Of a DNA stretch of 64,000 bases, positions 14,501-27,182 are shown piece after piece. The DNA is from Trochalopteron elliotii (Eukaryota; Chordata; Aves; Passeriformes; Leiothrichidae). The translations under genes and the position numbers were made by a program. Below the pieces are notes generated by a model, which worked only from the letters and a program-made list of their open reading frames with translations, was not told where the DNA came from and ran no database searches. The DNA is taken from positions 2,752,825 to 2,816,824 of the forward strand of contig JANPWX010000081.1 of assembly GCA_024734555.1 (NCBI GenBank), given 5' to 3'. Numbering within the stretch: position 1 is the stretch's first letter; each line of letters starts with the position of its first letter.

Positions 14501-15102
14501 AGTAGCTCTTCAAAATAAAGGCAGCAAATACAATGGAGAAAGTAGGTGGCTTATGTCCTTCTTCATTCCAATTCAGAAGGCACAAATTGGCTAAAAATTA
14601 CCTAATCCACACTGAATTCAGTTTTAACGGACAAGGTGGTCGTACAGATGAGTAGCTGAAATAAAATTGATATAATCTCTACCTCTCTATTTCTATCTCA
14701 AGCATTGGTGAATCCCAGACTCATAGGAAAAGACTAAATACATTTGAAGAAAAATTAGCTCCAAAACCCAATCTGTATTAAAAAAGGCTACTCATACTTC
14801 GCGAAGTTAGAGACATACTAATTTTCAGATGGTCATTTTTTTGTAAGTTAATGATGCAATTGTTACATTCAAATGAAGTCAGTGAATACTTCTAATTGTG
14901 AAACAGTGAAAAACAACCTTAATGCCAAACCCCCCCAAATCTCCACACTTAATAAAAAATAAATCCTTAGGCTCTGCATTGTTTTCCTTTAAAAGCTTAG
15001 TTTTTCCAGGAACTGTAGCCCACTATGTAGCTGCAATTGTGCACCTTACACAAACACCATTTTTTTAAAATGCATCTCCTTATCGAAGCAAGTTCCTCCT
15101 AC
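11599..15102 (-). other. intron 37
   Basis: 3504 bp, GT-AG. Mostly A+T-rich, with poly-A runs near 12140-12202. The 13700-14150 portion is richer in G+C but carries no signature I recognise. Confidence 0.9.
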
Positions 15103-15273
15103 CTTTACACTCTTAATTCTCTGTGATATGGCTGCAAATCGCTGGTTGAGCTCTGAGAGTTTAGGCTCTACTACTTTCCTGCAGTGTTCCCCACGGTTTG
15201 TCATCAAGTCTCTGGCCTGGCCACGCACAGAGTCCACCTTGGGGTGAATGTCATTCAGCTCAGCCTTTAAGCG
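15103..15273 (-). CDS. DMD: dystrophin exon 37 (spectrin-like repeat 13)
   Basis: 171 bp and 57 codons, phase 0. It reads RLKAELNDIHPKVDSVRGQA... and ends NQRFAAISQRIKSVK, matching human residues of about 1719-1775 and helices B and C of repeat 13. RGEHCRKVVEPKLSEL is the conserved helix B to C region. The acceptor is CACGGACTGTAG|CGCTT and the donor AAG|GTAGGA. A downstream in-frame Met gives a shorter open frame, but the first 17 codons (RLKAELNDI onward) belong to the exon, as the similarity and acceptor show. The exon is visibly richer in G+C than the flanking introns. Confidence 0.97.
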
Positions 15274-15320
15274 CTACAGTCCGTGAGCAAGAGACAGGGC
15301 TTGAAGTTAGTAATAAATGC

Positions 15321-15350
15321 AAAGAGAGAGAAAGAGAGAGAGAGAGAAAG
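15321..15350. repeat. GA-rich microsatellite
   Basis: A purine run of AAAGAGAGAG-type units, about 30 bp. Simple repeat in intron 36. Confidence 0.9.
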
Positions 15351-15751
15351 TGTGCAAAGGAATAGGGAGCAAAACCACAAAGCAAATTCAGATAATTATG
15401 CATGAGTGTGTAAATCCAGTAGAAATACCTCAGGTAACATTCCCACTCACATCCCTCAAATTTATAGCAGGAATGTATCTACTTGTCTGTTTTAATATCT
15501 CTGAGAGGAAATTAATGGTGATCATTATTTCTAGGCAGATTCTTATCTGCAATAGTATTGCAGCATATTTCAGGATGCACTAAATTATTCTATGTTCCTA
15601 AAGCTACGAAGAGCTGCTAATTCATGTACTATAGAAGTGGATGTATAATTGCTGCTTTCATTACTGCTCAGGGCCATAGCTCAGGCAAGTAAAAATGACC
15701 AGATTTAAAAAAAAAAAAAGAGAAGTCCTAATTTTTTTCTATAAATCAGTC

Positions 15752-15803
15752 ACAAAAAAAAAAAAAAAGAAAAAAAAAAGAAAAAAAAGAAAAAAAAAAA
15801 AGG
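15752..15803. repeat. A-rich simple repeat (A8-15 G units)
   Basis: Long A runs interrupted by single Gs over about 50 bp. On the gene strand it is a poly-T tract, far from either splice site. Confidence 0.9.
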
Positions 15804-16868
15804 GAAGCATTTATCCTCTGCAATATTAATCTTAACAGTAGATCTCAGTACAGGCAGAGGCCAAAAATAGATAGCAAGGCATTTGGGAATCAGAAATACA
15901 GTTGGGCATTAAGAACTACATTTTACTGTCTGCATGAAATGCCTTTGTGCAATGCAAACATATATACAGGTATTGATAAATTTACTTTGTATCTGATGGT
16001 GGGAAAATTGTTCATTCATCTACAAAAGCCAGTCTCATAATCCTGCTGAGATCAATAAGGCATTGATTTATGTTCTGCCCTGGAATTTGTAAAATTTTGC
16101 TGTAGTAAATGGCATCATTATGTTAGTGTCAGCAATACAATCCTGATTTTGATTTGCAAACTCTTACTCAGATATTATGTACTGACCATGGAGTTCAATA
16201 CAAAGTGAAATTTTACATTGACTTGGAAAAGAAAAGCCTCTATAGATAATAATATGATGTCGTTCTTAAAGAAGGTATTTTAAATGAGATCTTTTAACAT
16301 ACACATCCATATTACAAGCTAATTTTTCATCAGTTGGTTAAATAATGTACTTTGCCAACTAAAATCTTCTGCTCAATATACTAACCCTTGAGTCTACAGC
16401 TAGGTCACCATGTAATATTCTTGTCTGTGTTGCTGATCCAGCCTCAATGTAAGCAATGTTTGTAGAATTAAGACAATCATATGACAGAAATATCATACAT
16501 ATTAGAAAAGTACCACAGGAAAACAGACATACGATTAAAAATGAAGGGGACAGAAAAAAAAATGTTCAAACAAAACAAAACCTTGTGTTAAAGGAGTATT
16601 TTCCAGCAGACATATGTTTAATAAGCTGCTGTTCTACTCACCAGGAAGTTCCCAAGAATTATAATAACAATCTGGTTTTATTTCTGCAGGGATTTAATTT
16701 TGGTAATACAGAGTAAATTTATTAAGTAATCTAGAAGCTGCCAGAGGGTAGCTTTATCACAGAAAAAAAAAATAATCCATTTGTGATACCTTTTCGAATA
16801 TGCTAGTTTTGACACAGCCCTTTTCAGAATAAAATTAATGCTTTCCAGAAAATAACTTTTTTTTTTAC

Positions 16869-16997
16869 CTTAAGAATTTCCTCTTTTTGCTGGGGTTTTT
16901 GTTTGTCAGATTCATCCAAGAGTATTTCAGCACGATACATCCAAGTAGTGACATTAGCTATATTCTGATCAAAAGCCTCCATGTGCTTTTGATATTC
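16869..16997 (-). CDS. DMD: dystrophin exon 36 (repeat 13, helix A)
   Basis: 129 bp and 43 codons, phase 0. It begins EYQKHMEAFDQNIANVTTW and ends SDKQKPQQKEEILK, matching human residues of about 1676-1718. This is the first helix of repeat 13 with its conserved Trp (TTWMYRAEILLDES). The acceptor is TTTCCACATACAG|GAATA. The donor is AAG|GTAAAA, followed by a poly-A run on the gene strand. Upstream sequence stays open in the same frame but is intronic (it shows no dystrophin similarity before EYQKH). Differences from human are concentrated in the first helix (ANVTTWMYRAEI versus DHITKWIIQADT, from memory). Confidence 0.97.
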
Positions 16998-18963
16998 CTG
17001 TATGTGGAAAAGGTAAATACTGCATACAAAAAATGCAATCAGAACTGAAGTAACAGCTGTAGTTATGCCAACTGTGGCAAACATGCACAGATTATGACAT
17101 TATGAAAACTTGTTTATTTTTCACAGTAACTTCTTGTTTTGTGAAGGACAGAATCTGCTGTTTGTTTGCTTCACTTTACATGTAAGGTTTCTTTAAAAAG
17201 ACATTCTAGGAGACAGAGAGAAGCTTCCAGAGTGACAGGCAGCAGGATGATAAAAATCACAGCAAGACGCAGGTGTTGGCAGCTCAGCGAGGCTGCTGAG
17301 AGGAACAGGAAGCTGTTAGCCAGACCTACTGGAGGTGCAAAGGAGTGTTTCCCAAGAACAAAGTAGAGAATTCATTTTGGAAAGCCAGCAAATCGACTGA
17401 AACTCAGATGGCCACAAGGGTGCACTTGCAAAATCAGTCAAGACTGGAAGTTTTGTATCTAAACCTCTTATGGACATTTCATCTAACTTCTCTGCTTTGA
17501 GACTTTGCTCTTTAAAAGCTGTTCTACTGATATTCTGACAAATCTTCATTTCTCTGCTTCATTTAAAACTTTGCTTTTTAGGTGAGCTCACTAGAATGCG
17601 GCCTATGCATACTGCACACAATACATATGTAGATCACACACACAAAATCAAAGGTATTACTAGTTCTTTTGGCTCCCAAATGTACCTACCTTTACTTTAC
17701 ACTGTTCTAAAATTGGTAAAAAAACACCTCAACTACCTCTCTTAGACCTTTCTATCATGTGTTTCAACAAATACTAACCACAGGATCCAAAGCAGAGCAA
17801 GGATGTATAGGCACACATAACTATATCAACCTGTAAACTCCATTATATGCTTCTTATAATCAGTTCCACATTAACTCTGTGCATCTGCATAATTCTCAAT
17901 TAAATACTTAAGTTTTCCAGATACCTTCATCTCGATACTGTACTCAGCTGAGGAAGCCCTGTAGTGATACTGTATATTTATTGCTAAAGTATTTGTAATG
18001 CAGCCATACAGATTCTAGTGGAGCTCCAACACACTGAGCCTTGAAAACTCATGACAAAGGCCAACACACCCCTAAAAATCGCTCCTGTTTCTCTGGGGTG
18101 AAACTTCATTCCCATGCTCTCAGGAACAGAAACAGCAAGATTTCCCAAAGTATTCTGACAGTTCAGTGCTTAAGACTCTTCTGTAGTTAAGGGTTCAACT
18201 GTCACCTCTTCATGACAGAATGAATTTGAAGGCAGAATAAAGTTATGTGACTATCTGTAGTTTGAGACAGCTGCGGATGAAGCTCCTGAATCTCTGTGAA
18301 ATGTGTATTAGGGATTTTACTGTCTAATAGGCTTAATCCAGTCCCCTTAAGGAATTATCCCCACCTAAATATGCCCTACAAAACTATCCAAAGGAGGATC
18401 ATGAAGTTCTGAAAGACCAAATCATGGTCCCTCAGCATATCCGGTATGCACCCTGAGAAGAGTTTATGATTTAGTTGCCTCTGAAATGAATTAAATTCAC
18501 ACACACCAGAACTACCCTGTGGGCCAAACTGACTTGCAGGTGGAAACTTTTTTCCCAATTGTACTATTCCAGAAAGAAATGCTAAAGCAGTTAAAAGTAG
18601 CTGATGTTGTTGGTATCAATACTAAGACTTTCTCAACTTATTTGACTATTTTTTTGGCTTGACCACTGAAACTACATGTTCTTGAAACTGTATTTAATTT
18701 ATTAGGAAAAAACCCCAAACCAAAAACAATGCAAGAATTATTGAGTCAGACAGGATTGCAAACTGCTAACAATCCAGATTCTACTCAGTAATCAATCAGA
18801 TTCTCAAAACATACACAATGTACTGAACAACAATCAGATTGTCTGTGTACCTGTGTACTCAATGAGCACAGTCCAAGGCACCAGAAAAAGCACTTCTCTA
18901 AGGCTGGGCATGTACAGCTGGAAACCAACATTTCCTCTGTGTGAAGAAATGCATTTTTCTTAC
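16998..18963 (-). other. intron 35
   Basis: 1966 bp, GT-AG. The stretch 17200-17420 is richer in G+C and purines than its surroundings but I cannot assign it to a repeat family. No other features. Confidence 0.9.
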
Positions 18964-19143
18964 CAGTAAGAGATTGAACCATTCCTCAGCACGTGAAGTT
19001 ACCGCTTTCCAGTTACTGTTCAGCAGGCTGAGTTTATCGTCCACCAGACTTTCCTTTCCTTTCATCACTGTCTTCAGGTTCTCTCCTAAATCACTGATGC
19101 TCTTAAGCTGGCCCTGGCGTTTCTCAATTTCCTTCCGTGTTGC
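18964..19143 (-). CDS. DMD: dystrophin exon 35 (spectrin-like repeat 12)
   Basis: 180 bp and 60 codons, phase 0. It reads ATRKEIEKRQGQLKSISDLG... and ends SRAEEWFNLLL, matching human residues of about 1616-1675, helices B and C of repeat 12. SLLNSNWKAVTSRAEEW holds the conserved helix C Trp. The acceptor is GCTCATGTAG|GCAAC and the donor CTG|GTAAGA. The exon has no internal ATG that would give a long open frame, and it is recognised by similarity plus clean splice borders. Repeat 12 belongs to the rod segment reported to bind anionic lipid (repeats 10-12) and actin (11 onward). Confidence 0.97.
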
Positions 19144-21950
19144 CTACATGAGCAGAACAAGAAATAGAATTTCTGGGAATTAAAAATTATCCACACTAAG
19201 AACATGAAATATTAAATCAGGCAGCAAGTTTATGCTAGAACACATGGTCTTGCCCTCCTATGGAGGGGGGGAAGGCATTCTGTGAAGATCAGCAAATACA
19301 AAGCAAATTGTTTCTCTTGAGCTCTGATAAAATTGTACATATTCTTCATCTTCTTGCAATATCTTAATTTTAAAGAAGTGTGAATTATCTTTCATTTCAG
19401 TGTTCAAAATATAGGTTCAATACTTAATTATTAACAGTGAATCCACATTTTATAATATTTATATAGAAGTTACTTTTCATATAATAAAATTAGACAGTTA
19501 TCAAATAGCAAATAAAGCTTACACAATAAATGGGACAAAAATACACCATCATGATGACATCTGAAGACAAAAAAACTCCATAAAAAATAGTCTAGTGAAT
19601 ATTTTATTACTTTAATATGTGTCAATGCAATCTTTTTCAGAGAAATCATGTTATTTTCTTCGGATAAACTTGTTTTCTAATTGTAGAAATGCATACTTTC
19701 ATTACATTCACTTGGGATTTCATTCTGCAAATCAAAATACTTAAATAAGCTATTGCCCACAGCATTTCTAAGCTGGAATGACTACAACACATATTCAGTG
19801 CTATGAAGTCAGATTTCCAGCATCTCTTCCCACTGTTATCTTACCTCATAGATCTGATATGTAAAGTTACATAATTTACTCATTATTCATGTCTTAATAT
19901 TCACTGTGACTTGCAAGAAGTCTAACAAAAGGAACAAATTCCAACATATTTACATAATATATAAAAAAGAAGGTGCTTAAATACTAAAGTTAGATGACAC
20001 TGTGCAAAGCACAGCAGTCTTACTTAAAATTTAAGGAGATGCACAAGCTCCTCACACTAATTTCACATAGAACCAGTTTTATGAGAGAAATTTATCTGAA
20101 ATTTATCTAACCCCATCTTTATGACCTCCACGCTATCACATCTCTAATGGTCAAAGATTGGTATAATTTTGTTGATAATGTATTGACAGTGAAAGTAGAA
20201 TGTTCATTTTTCAATAAAGACAGTATAAAATTATTTTGGTAAAACAAAAATAAGGTAATCGTACCTTCAACTTATTTGGTGTGTCATGCTTAAAGAAGCA
20301 GCTCACTTCCTATGCTTAACAGAAACCAGGATCTCATTTTGCAATATTATTTCAGAGAAAAAGTCTCTGAAAGTAAGTATGAGAAAATTTCCCCATTCTA
20401 TCAATTTTCTAAAATATAGAGGACATGTAATAGAACCAAGGCATGATTGATGTAAATTATTAACAATATCCTATATAATTATGGAATTTGAAAAGAGAGT
20501 TAAAAATTTCAGCAGGTCCTTGTCAAATTAAAGGAAAAACATCCCCTCTTCTAGTACTGTTTTATCTGTTTCACAGCAGGTGCAAAGTGTTATCATGAAA
20601 AAAGAATAACACAAAGGATATAATTTGCCTTCAACTGAGGATGGAAAATTTTGAGGAGCTTTATTTCTTTTTCTAAACTATTTTTCATTTGGAAAAGACT
20701 CTCTGAAGTGTATTTACCATGGGTTGTGGGGTTTTTTTGTGTTTACATTTATGAAAATGACAACCAATCTTGAGCTACATAAATAAATATTAATCCCAAC
20801 TAGTGAACATATGCACCAAACAATTAAATATCTATTAAATGAAATGGCTACCCAAACCCCAGATGTGTAATTCCCTACATGTAAAAAGCGAGTTATTCTT
20901 TTCAAAGTAAAGAAATAATGTAAACTAAAGAGGAGATGCACCTCTGGGCAATATGGATTTAAACTCCCCTGTGTAATTGCAAATAAGGGACATGAACCAA
21001 GTAAATCACATGTCCCCTCAGTGTCTTAAAAAGACATTGTGACCTTCAACACATTATTGAAGTGACAAAAGCATCTTCCTCAAATCTTTAAATCTCTGTT
21101 ATTACAAGTCTCTATATATAAAATACTGGACCCACTGAATCCAATTGAAAAATTAGCAGGGTCTGTGAAGTTAGTGGGATTCCACACTGCATTATCAGCT
21201 AAGACTTCCTCTGTAGGTTATGATGTGCATCAGGTAAACTAACTTCCTTTCACAACTTCAATAAGACATTTTTGGTTTGTTTTTAATTTGGCATCTCTGC
21301 ACTATATTCCTAAGAATTTTCTGTTTTTCATTCCAGTATTACTAGAAAGTGAGACTCTACACATACTTTGTACCATACTTTGTTTGGTAAATTTTTTGTA
21401 AGAAAAAAAAATCAAATGCACTGCTATTAATTCAACAGCATTATATGAAACAAAAAAGAATGTGTCATGATGCCAGGATTTAGGTAAGATTATTTCATGA
21501 AAACTCAGGGAGTGGTTTTTAAATTCTCCTAATTTTTAAAGAGCAAGTTCCACACAGCCTTACTGGATTTGAGCTTCAGCTCCCTTCTGGTTGTCATAAC
21601 ATGAAATTGCATTCCAGCTGTGCAGTTTATTTGAGAATATATAAGAAAGTTGTAGAATTTAAACTACAGAATTAATAGAATTAGCTCTGCAAGTTGAGAA
21701 TGACATTTAAAACACCTAGCACCTTAAAAAAACAAAACCCAAACCCCCAAGTCCCAAACACCACCACAATGTGTACAATATTAGATATATCTGAAACATT
21801 AACAGATAAAGTGGTGAAATTCTTCCCAGAAGGATTAGGCAATTTATACATTTTGATTTTGTGTGCTTATCAGGGTAAAACTATGCAACATTAATAAAAT
21901 ACATAAATGCAGGAGTTGTGAAGAAGCTATTTTTCTGATGTAATCATGGC

Positions 21951-22018
21951 ATTATATTGTTATATTTATTATTATAATAATTATATTATTACTATAGTAT
22001 TATCATATTATATTATTT
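21951..22018. repeat. TTA/TAT-rich low-complexity tract
   Basis: Nearly pure A and T with irregular TTATTA-like units over about 68 bp. Confidence 0.85.
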
Positions 22019-23242
22019 CTTGGGGAAACAAAAACATGAAAACAAAAGATTGAACTTAACATCACAATGCCCAGCATTCATTTAGAGCTGTGAAAACCTA
22101 TCAGCAATGTTGAGCAGGTCCAAAACAGATTATATTTCTTCTGCTATTTATCATTATAGTGAAGTTATTACATTCACTTTTTTTTTTCCCTTAAGGCTAG
22201 TATATTTATTTATAAAACAAAATCTTATTCAAGTGTGTATTACCTGCTGAAAGACAAAGGCCCCATAAATACTTCCAGGAAAGATATCTCCATTAAAATA
22301 TGTATACAAATTCTAGAGATTATATTAAGAATATATATATATGTAGTCAACGCTTTTTTACATATGCCACTATTTAGGATCACATCTACTAGCAGACATA
22401 AGAGTTAAGATGATGTGAATCTCTTCCCATTCAAATTTCAGTTATTCATTTAGACTGAATTCTGAAATACCTCTTTGGAAGAAACTCCTGTACTTCCACT
22501 TTTCTGAAGTACCAGTTATGGCTATTTGGTACAATGGAAATTCTCTGACCCACAAAAATAATTTGTGTTTCACTAACCGAAATGTTTCCTTTGCTTTTTA
22601 AGGAACTGTTATTCTTTTGTCACCCATGGTCATAAGAAAAATGTTGGTAGCCTGCTTTAATCAAAGATTAAAGGGGATTACACCACCATGGAACTCCCAG
22701 GACCTGAACATTTCCAAGAGAAATGGCATCTAGGTTCCTGGCATCCAGGAAGTTAAAGCAGTCAGACAGACAGACCCTGGTGCAACTCTGCATGCAGAGC
22801 ATGTCTCAGTTGATTAGTTTCTAATCTCCTTCCCAGAAACATCAGAATGGGGAGAGGGAGAATCTGAGCTTCCCTTGCACCAGTTTCATTCATCAAAACC
22901 TCAGGAAAGGAGCTGCAGTACAAAATAAAAGTTCTATTTAAAAAACAACTTTGGATGGGTTGAAATCTGTGTAGAAGGCAAATCATGCTGCAGCATGAAA
23001 AGTCACAGGGATGAGCTTTGCTGAGAATTTATAAGTGGTTGGTAGCTGCATACAATAACATTTTACCTACTTTACAAATGGATCCATAGGATGACAGGAT
23101 GAATCATATTAGAACAAATAATTGCAGTTCCTTGAGCAAATATTTACACTTTGAATGGTGTTCACAGCTCTGTCTCTGATCCCACTACATCGTGACATAC
23201 TCTTTATCTTTCAGTTTACTAAAAAATACTTACAGGGGGTTT

Positions 23243-23457
23243 TGTTACAACTTTTTTGGTTTGGTTTTTTTACTTGATGGTTTTGGTTTACTGTGATGGT
23301 TTTTGTACATCCCTCCCATCACCAAATACCAACCAGGAATTAATGATGTCTGAAAACAGAAATTACACAGAAACGGGGTTTTTGGTGGTTTTGTGTTGGC
23401 TGTGGTTGTTTTTGTTGTTGTTGTTTTAATTATTCTATTATTTTGTTTTGTTTTTCA
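23243..23457. repeat. T/G-rich low-complexity stretch
   Basis: Several GTTTTGG and TTGTTG-type runs separated by ordinary sequence; on the gene strand it is A/C-rich. No coding potential. Confidence 0.6.
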
Positions 23458-25979
23458 GAAGATGTGATAAAAAGGGCCTCAGATCATTTTATAATGATAA
23501 AACTACCATGTACCAAAATGAACTAAGAATGCGTTGGTTTTTTTGTTTTTTTTTCAAACAAACCAGAACTGTAAGTAAATGCAGGGGACAGTATATTTAG
23601 TCATGATGGTCATTAACATAGGTAAATTAAAAACCACACCAATGAATGAGTGAAGAAAAGATCTGTGTGCCTTTACACTGCCTGTGTGCTGTGGATTACT
23701 TGAAAATACTCTTTGCAATTTGAATCTTTCTAAAATAAATTAGGTGGCTGAGCTCTCACAGGTGGGACTGCAGAATTAATCAGAAGCTGACATTATGGTC
23801 TTCTCAGTGGTTGATTATCCATATTTATTTGTTTATTTACAGCACATTTTTTATTTTTATTGTATTTTGGCCAGTGACTATGATTCAGTTGACATAACTT
23901 ACAGCTTGTCTTTTTTTAGGGATCTTACAGAGAGGAAATATGTTGCTAAATGTAATTCTAAGTACTTCAAGTCAACTTTACTCACTGATATTACACACTG
24001 TGTTAAAAAATCAGATTAAAGCATTGGCAGAGTCATACTGCTGATAGTAGGGAGTGATACAGAATTTTCCTGGTAATACCATCTGCCATTTCCTTTTTAA
24101 GAACATGGTTTCCTGGCAATCTAATTCTTATCAGTCCAGTTCCTGATTAAAAGACAAATAAACCCTGCAGTTGTTAATGTCTTCAGTGATAAATATGTGC
24201 ACTAAATCAAGACTTCTAATTATAAGCGGATTTCTAATATACAATGTTTAATGACTGTCTTTCCACCCACATGTCATTTTTCTTATCTATTATAACAGAG
24301 CTGAATTCAAATGGAAAGATTTAACTTGTCTCTACTGAGCAGAAAGGCAGGATTTACAGTCTTCAGTATATTGTCCATCTCATTTCACATAACTCAGCCA
24401 AGTTTTTGTTCCACTCCTTGAAAAATTCTACACAGGAACAAATAACACATTTCCCTTGATGTCCAGATTAATGCTATCTTTCATTAGCTTCATTTCCTAT
24501 TCAAGATGGACATTCCTTTTTATTTCCAGGTGTTTATACCTTGAAGACAACATTCAACTGTATGACTTCTTTAACTGTCAACTCTATAATTATCTTTTTA
24601 ACCCTCCGAGTTCTTTTCACTTTTAAGAAGACATGGGTGCTGAAAATGAATTAGAAATAAGTGCACTAATAAATACAACTGCTTCCTTGTCCTGTAAAGA
24701 AAAAAGATTATTAGCTCTCTGCTTAGATATATCGACAGCAGCACACATCCAATTTTCAGTTCATTTGCACTATTGAATTCTCCTCTCTCCCTCTCCATTT
24801 TCCATCTTAGTTTTTCTACAGACTTTTGTCACAATGGGAATCTGCTGGGCTTAATTCATGTCCCAGTGCATTTCATTAGACTGGTTACTGTCTTTGGCAG
24901 CCTACTTACCCAGGAAGTCCAAAGCCCAAAGCTGTGACATTAATCAGATACTGTGAGGCTCTGATTCTGGGGACTAAATTATTGATGTACAATTTTGTGT
25001 GACGCCTCAATGAAATCCACATAGAAGTACCAGCATTGTACTTATTTATGAAGTCCCCACAAGAATTTTCAAATGTCCAGGATAAAATGCAGCACTGTCT
25101 CCTAGTGGGAGCAGATTTTTTAGGAAAGAGTATTTCTGCAAATACTTAAGTCTAGGATTTAGACTTACACATATACTACATGTTGGATTGTTCCACATTA
25201 GAAGTCTGCATATATATATATGTGAATATTTGTTTATATTTCTTAAAAGGCAGTCTTAAAATGGAATTTTGAAAGCCACTCAGTACATACATATTTTTCC
25301 AAGAGGCAGCTGCTCTCACCCAAAGTTGTTTGTTTGTTCTTATTTTAGTGATGAACTGACTGAAGGGGAAGAGGTGAGGTACTAAATGAATTTAGATTGT
25401 AGTGAGGGCTTTGGGAAGTATTTAAAGCCAAAATATCCTTTTTACCAGTTTTTCCTTCAAAACTTTATGTATCAACTTCCTGTGAGAATTCCCACTACTC
25501 AGCGGCAGTCTTTAAGACTAGAAAGTGGAGTGGTTCCTGTCTGATATATTTTTTTCATGTTAATAGTTTTTATTTTAATTAGCTCTTGTTACCTTTTTTG
25601 ATTGTCTTCAGATAAAAAATATGTTGTATTTGTTGTAGCAAGCTTAAGACATAACAAAGGCTTCCCACTGTGCAGCTGCACTAATCATCAGGTTTTAGTT
25701 CCTAATTATGCAGCTTCTGAAGCATTAAGGTTCATATCCAACAATAAAATGATATTAAGGACAAATCTTTCTCTTTAAAGCCCTGAGAACCTACATATAT
25801 CTGGATCAACAGGAACATGAAGAGCACATTTCTGTTTCAGTAGAACTGTACTATGTAGTCATCACTGAATATTATTTTTATTTTACTGAGTGAACGGTCC
25901 AGCTACTTAGCAGGTTAGTTTGGTGATATTAAAACATGAAGATTTTCTAATTTGTCTTAAAAATCTGACATTGGTCTAT

Positions 25980-26500
25980 GGGTGTTAAAGAGTCACTGGA
26001 AAGTTGCACAGCAGAAAAGCAATTGGGGGTGTTGGTTGACAGGTATGAACATGAGCCAGGTATGCCCAGGGGCCAGGAAGGCCAATGGCACCTGGCCTGG
26101 ATCAGCAATAGTGTGGCAGCAGGACCAGGGCAGGGATTGTCCCCATGGACTGGGCACTGGTGAGGCCACACCTCAAATCCTGTGTCCAGTTTTGGGCCTC
26201 TCACTACAAGAAAGGCATTGAGGGGTTGGAGCAAGTCCAAAGACAAGGGACAGACCTGGGGAAGAGTCTGGAGGGTCAGTCATGTAAGGGGCAGCTGAGA
26301 GAGCTGGGAGTGTTCAAACTGGACAGTTAAGCACTGGAATGGGATGTCCAGGGAAGTGGCAGAGTCACCATCCCTGGAAGTGTTGAAAAACAACTGGATG
26401 TGGCACTCAGTGCTGTGGTTGATTGCCATGGTGGTGTTCAGCCAAAGGCAGAACTCCAGGTTCTTTGTCTTTTCCAGCCTTTATGATTCTATGATTCTAA
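25980..26500 (+). mobile_element. CR1 LINE, 3' fragment with internal deletion
   Basis: The plus strand reads as the 3' end of a chicken-repeat-1 (CR1) non-LTR retrotransposon, as I remember the family consensus. It runs from the part with AACATGAGCCAG, through GGTGAGGCCACACCTC and TGTGTCCAGTTTTGGGCCTC, to the 3' region with GTGGCAGAGTCACCATCCC, and ends in the typical tail TTATGATTCTATGATTCTA at 26481-26499. About 200 bp expected between the GAGCTGGGAGTGTTCA motif (about 26305) and AAGCACTGGAATGGG (about 26329) is missing. Short frames remain open by chance, but no reverse transcriptase is preserved. The insertion is 5'-truncated, as usual for CR1, and points to a bird (or other archosaur or turtle) genome. 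Confidence 0.93.
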
Positions 26501-26574
26501 GGTCACAATATCAGTCCAAACAAAAAAAGAAGAACTGCAAAAAAATTACTGCTGGAAAAGCAGCAAATGAAAAT

Positions 26575-26622
26575 GAGAAAACATCAGAGAAAACATAGGA
26601 GAAAGCATAGGAGAAAACACAG
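26575..26622. repeat. 12-bp minisatellite, 4 copies
   Basis: Four adjacent units GAGAAAACATCA, GAGAAAACATAG, GAGAAAGCATAG and GAGAAAACACAG, about 75 bp after the CR1 tail. Confidence 0.9.
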
Positions 26623-27089
26623 AAGAGAACAATGGGAGTTACAGGGATTTAGGGTTTGATTTGAAAACTGCAGTACTCAAAGCAGTAAGTTAATAAGAGA
26701 GAAAGTTGATATGTTTGGATATAACTTTAAAAATACTGTAATTCTTAGAGACTGATGTACAAAAAAGATGAACTCCAAACCTAACAAAAGATCTGTAGAT
26801 AGTTTAATTGTTGCTATTGTTGTCATTCTAGTATTGTTATTACTTCGTAAATCATCAATGCCTTATAAGGCTAAAGACACTTTATCATGCTCAGAAATGA
26901 AAGGGTTAGTTAAAAAAAAACAAGAAAAACCCAACCCATAAAACAAATTTTACTCAAGTGTCTTGAATCTTCACTGCAATTAACAAAATTAGGAAGACTG
27001 CCTGTGTATAATTCATGATTATTTCTATAATGAATAGTTAAGGGAGTAAAATGTTTAGAGGATTTGTCTCATTAAACAAAGCAGAATTG

Positions 27090-27182
27090 TGGGGGTTTTT
27101 TGTTTTTGTTTTTTGTTTGTTTGTTTGGTTGGTTTGTTTTGTTTGGGGTGTTTTTGTTTTGTTTGTTTGGAGGTTTTTTTGC
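27090..27182. repeat. GTTT-rich simple repeat
   Basis: Runs of GTTT and GTTTT with G clusters on the plus strand (CAAA-rich on the gene strand). The open frames across it are low-complexity artefacts. Confidence 0.85.

Larger units (their letters stand above)
15274..16868 (-). other. intron 36
   Basis: 1595 bp, GT-AG. It contains a GA-rich microsatellite at 15321-15350 and an interrupted poly-A tract at 15752-15803; the rest is plain A+T-rich sequence. Confidence 0.9.

Noticed and set aside
25947..26330. Several open frames of 60-99 codons at 26 kb
   Set aside because: They lie in the CR1 fragment in mixed frames and strands and do not preserve the reverse transcriptase frame.
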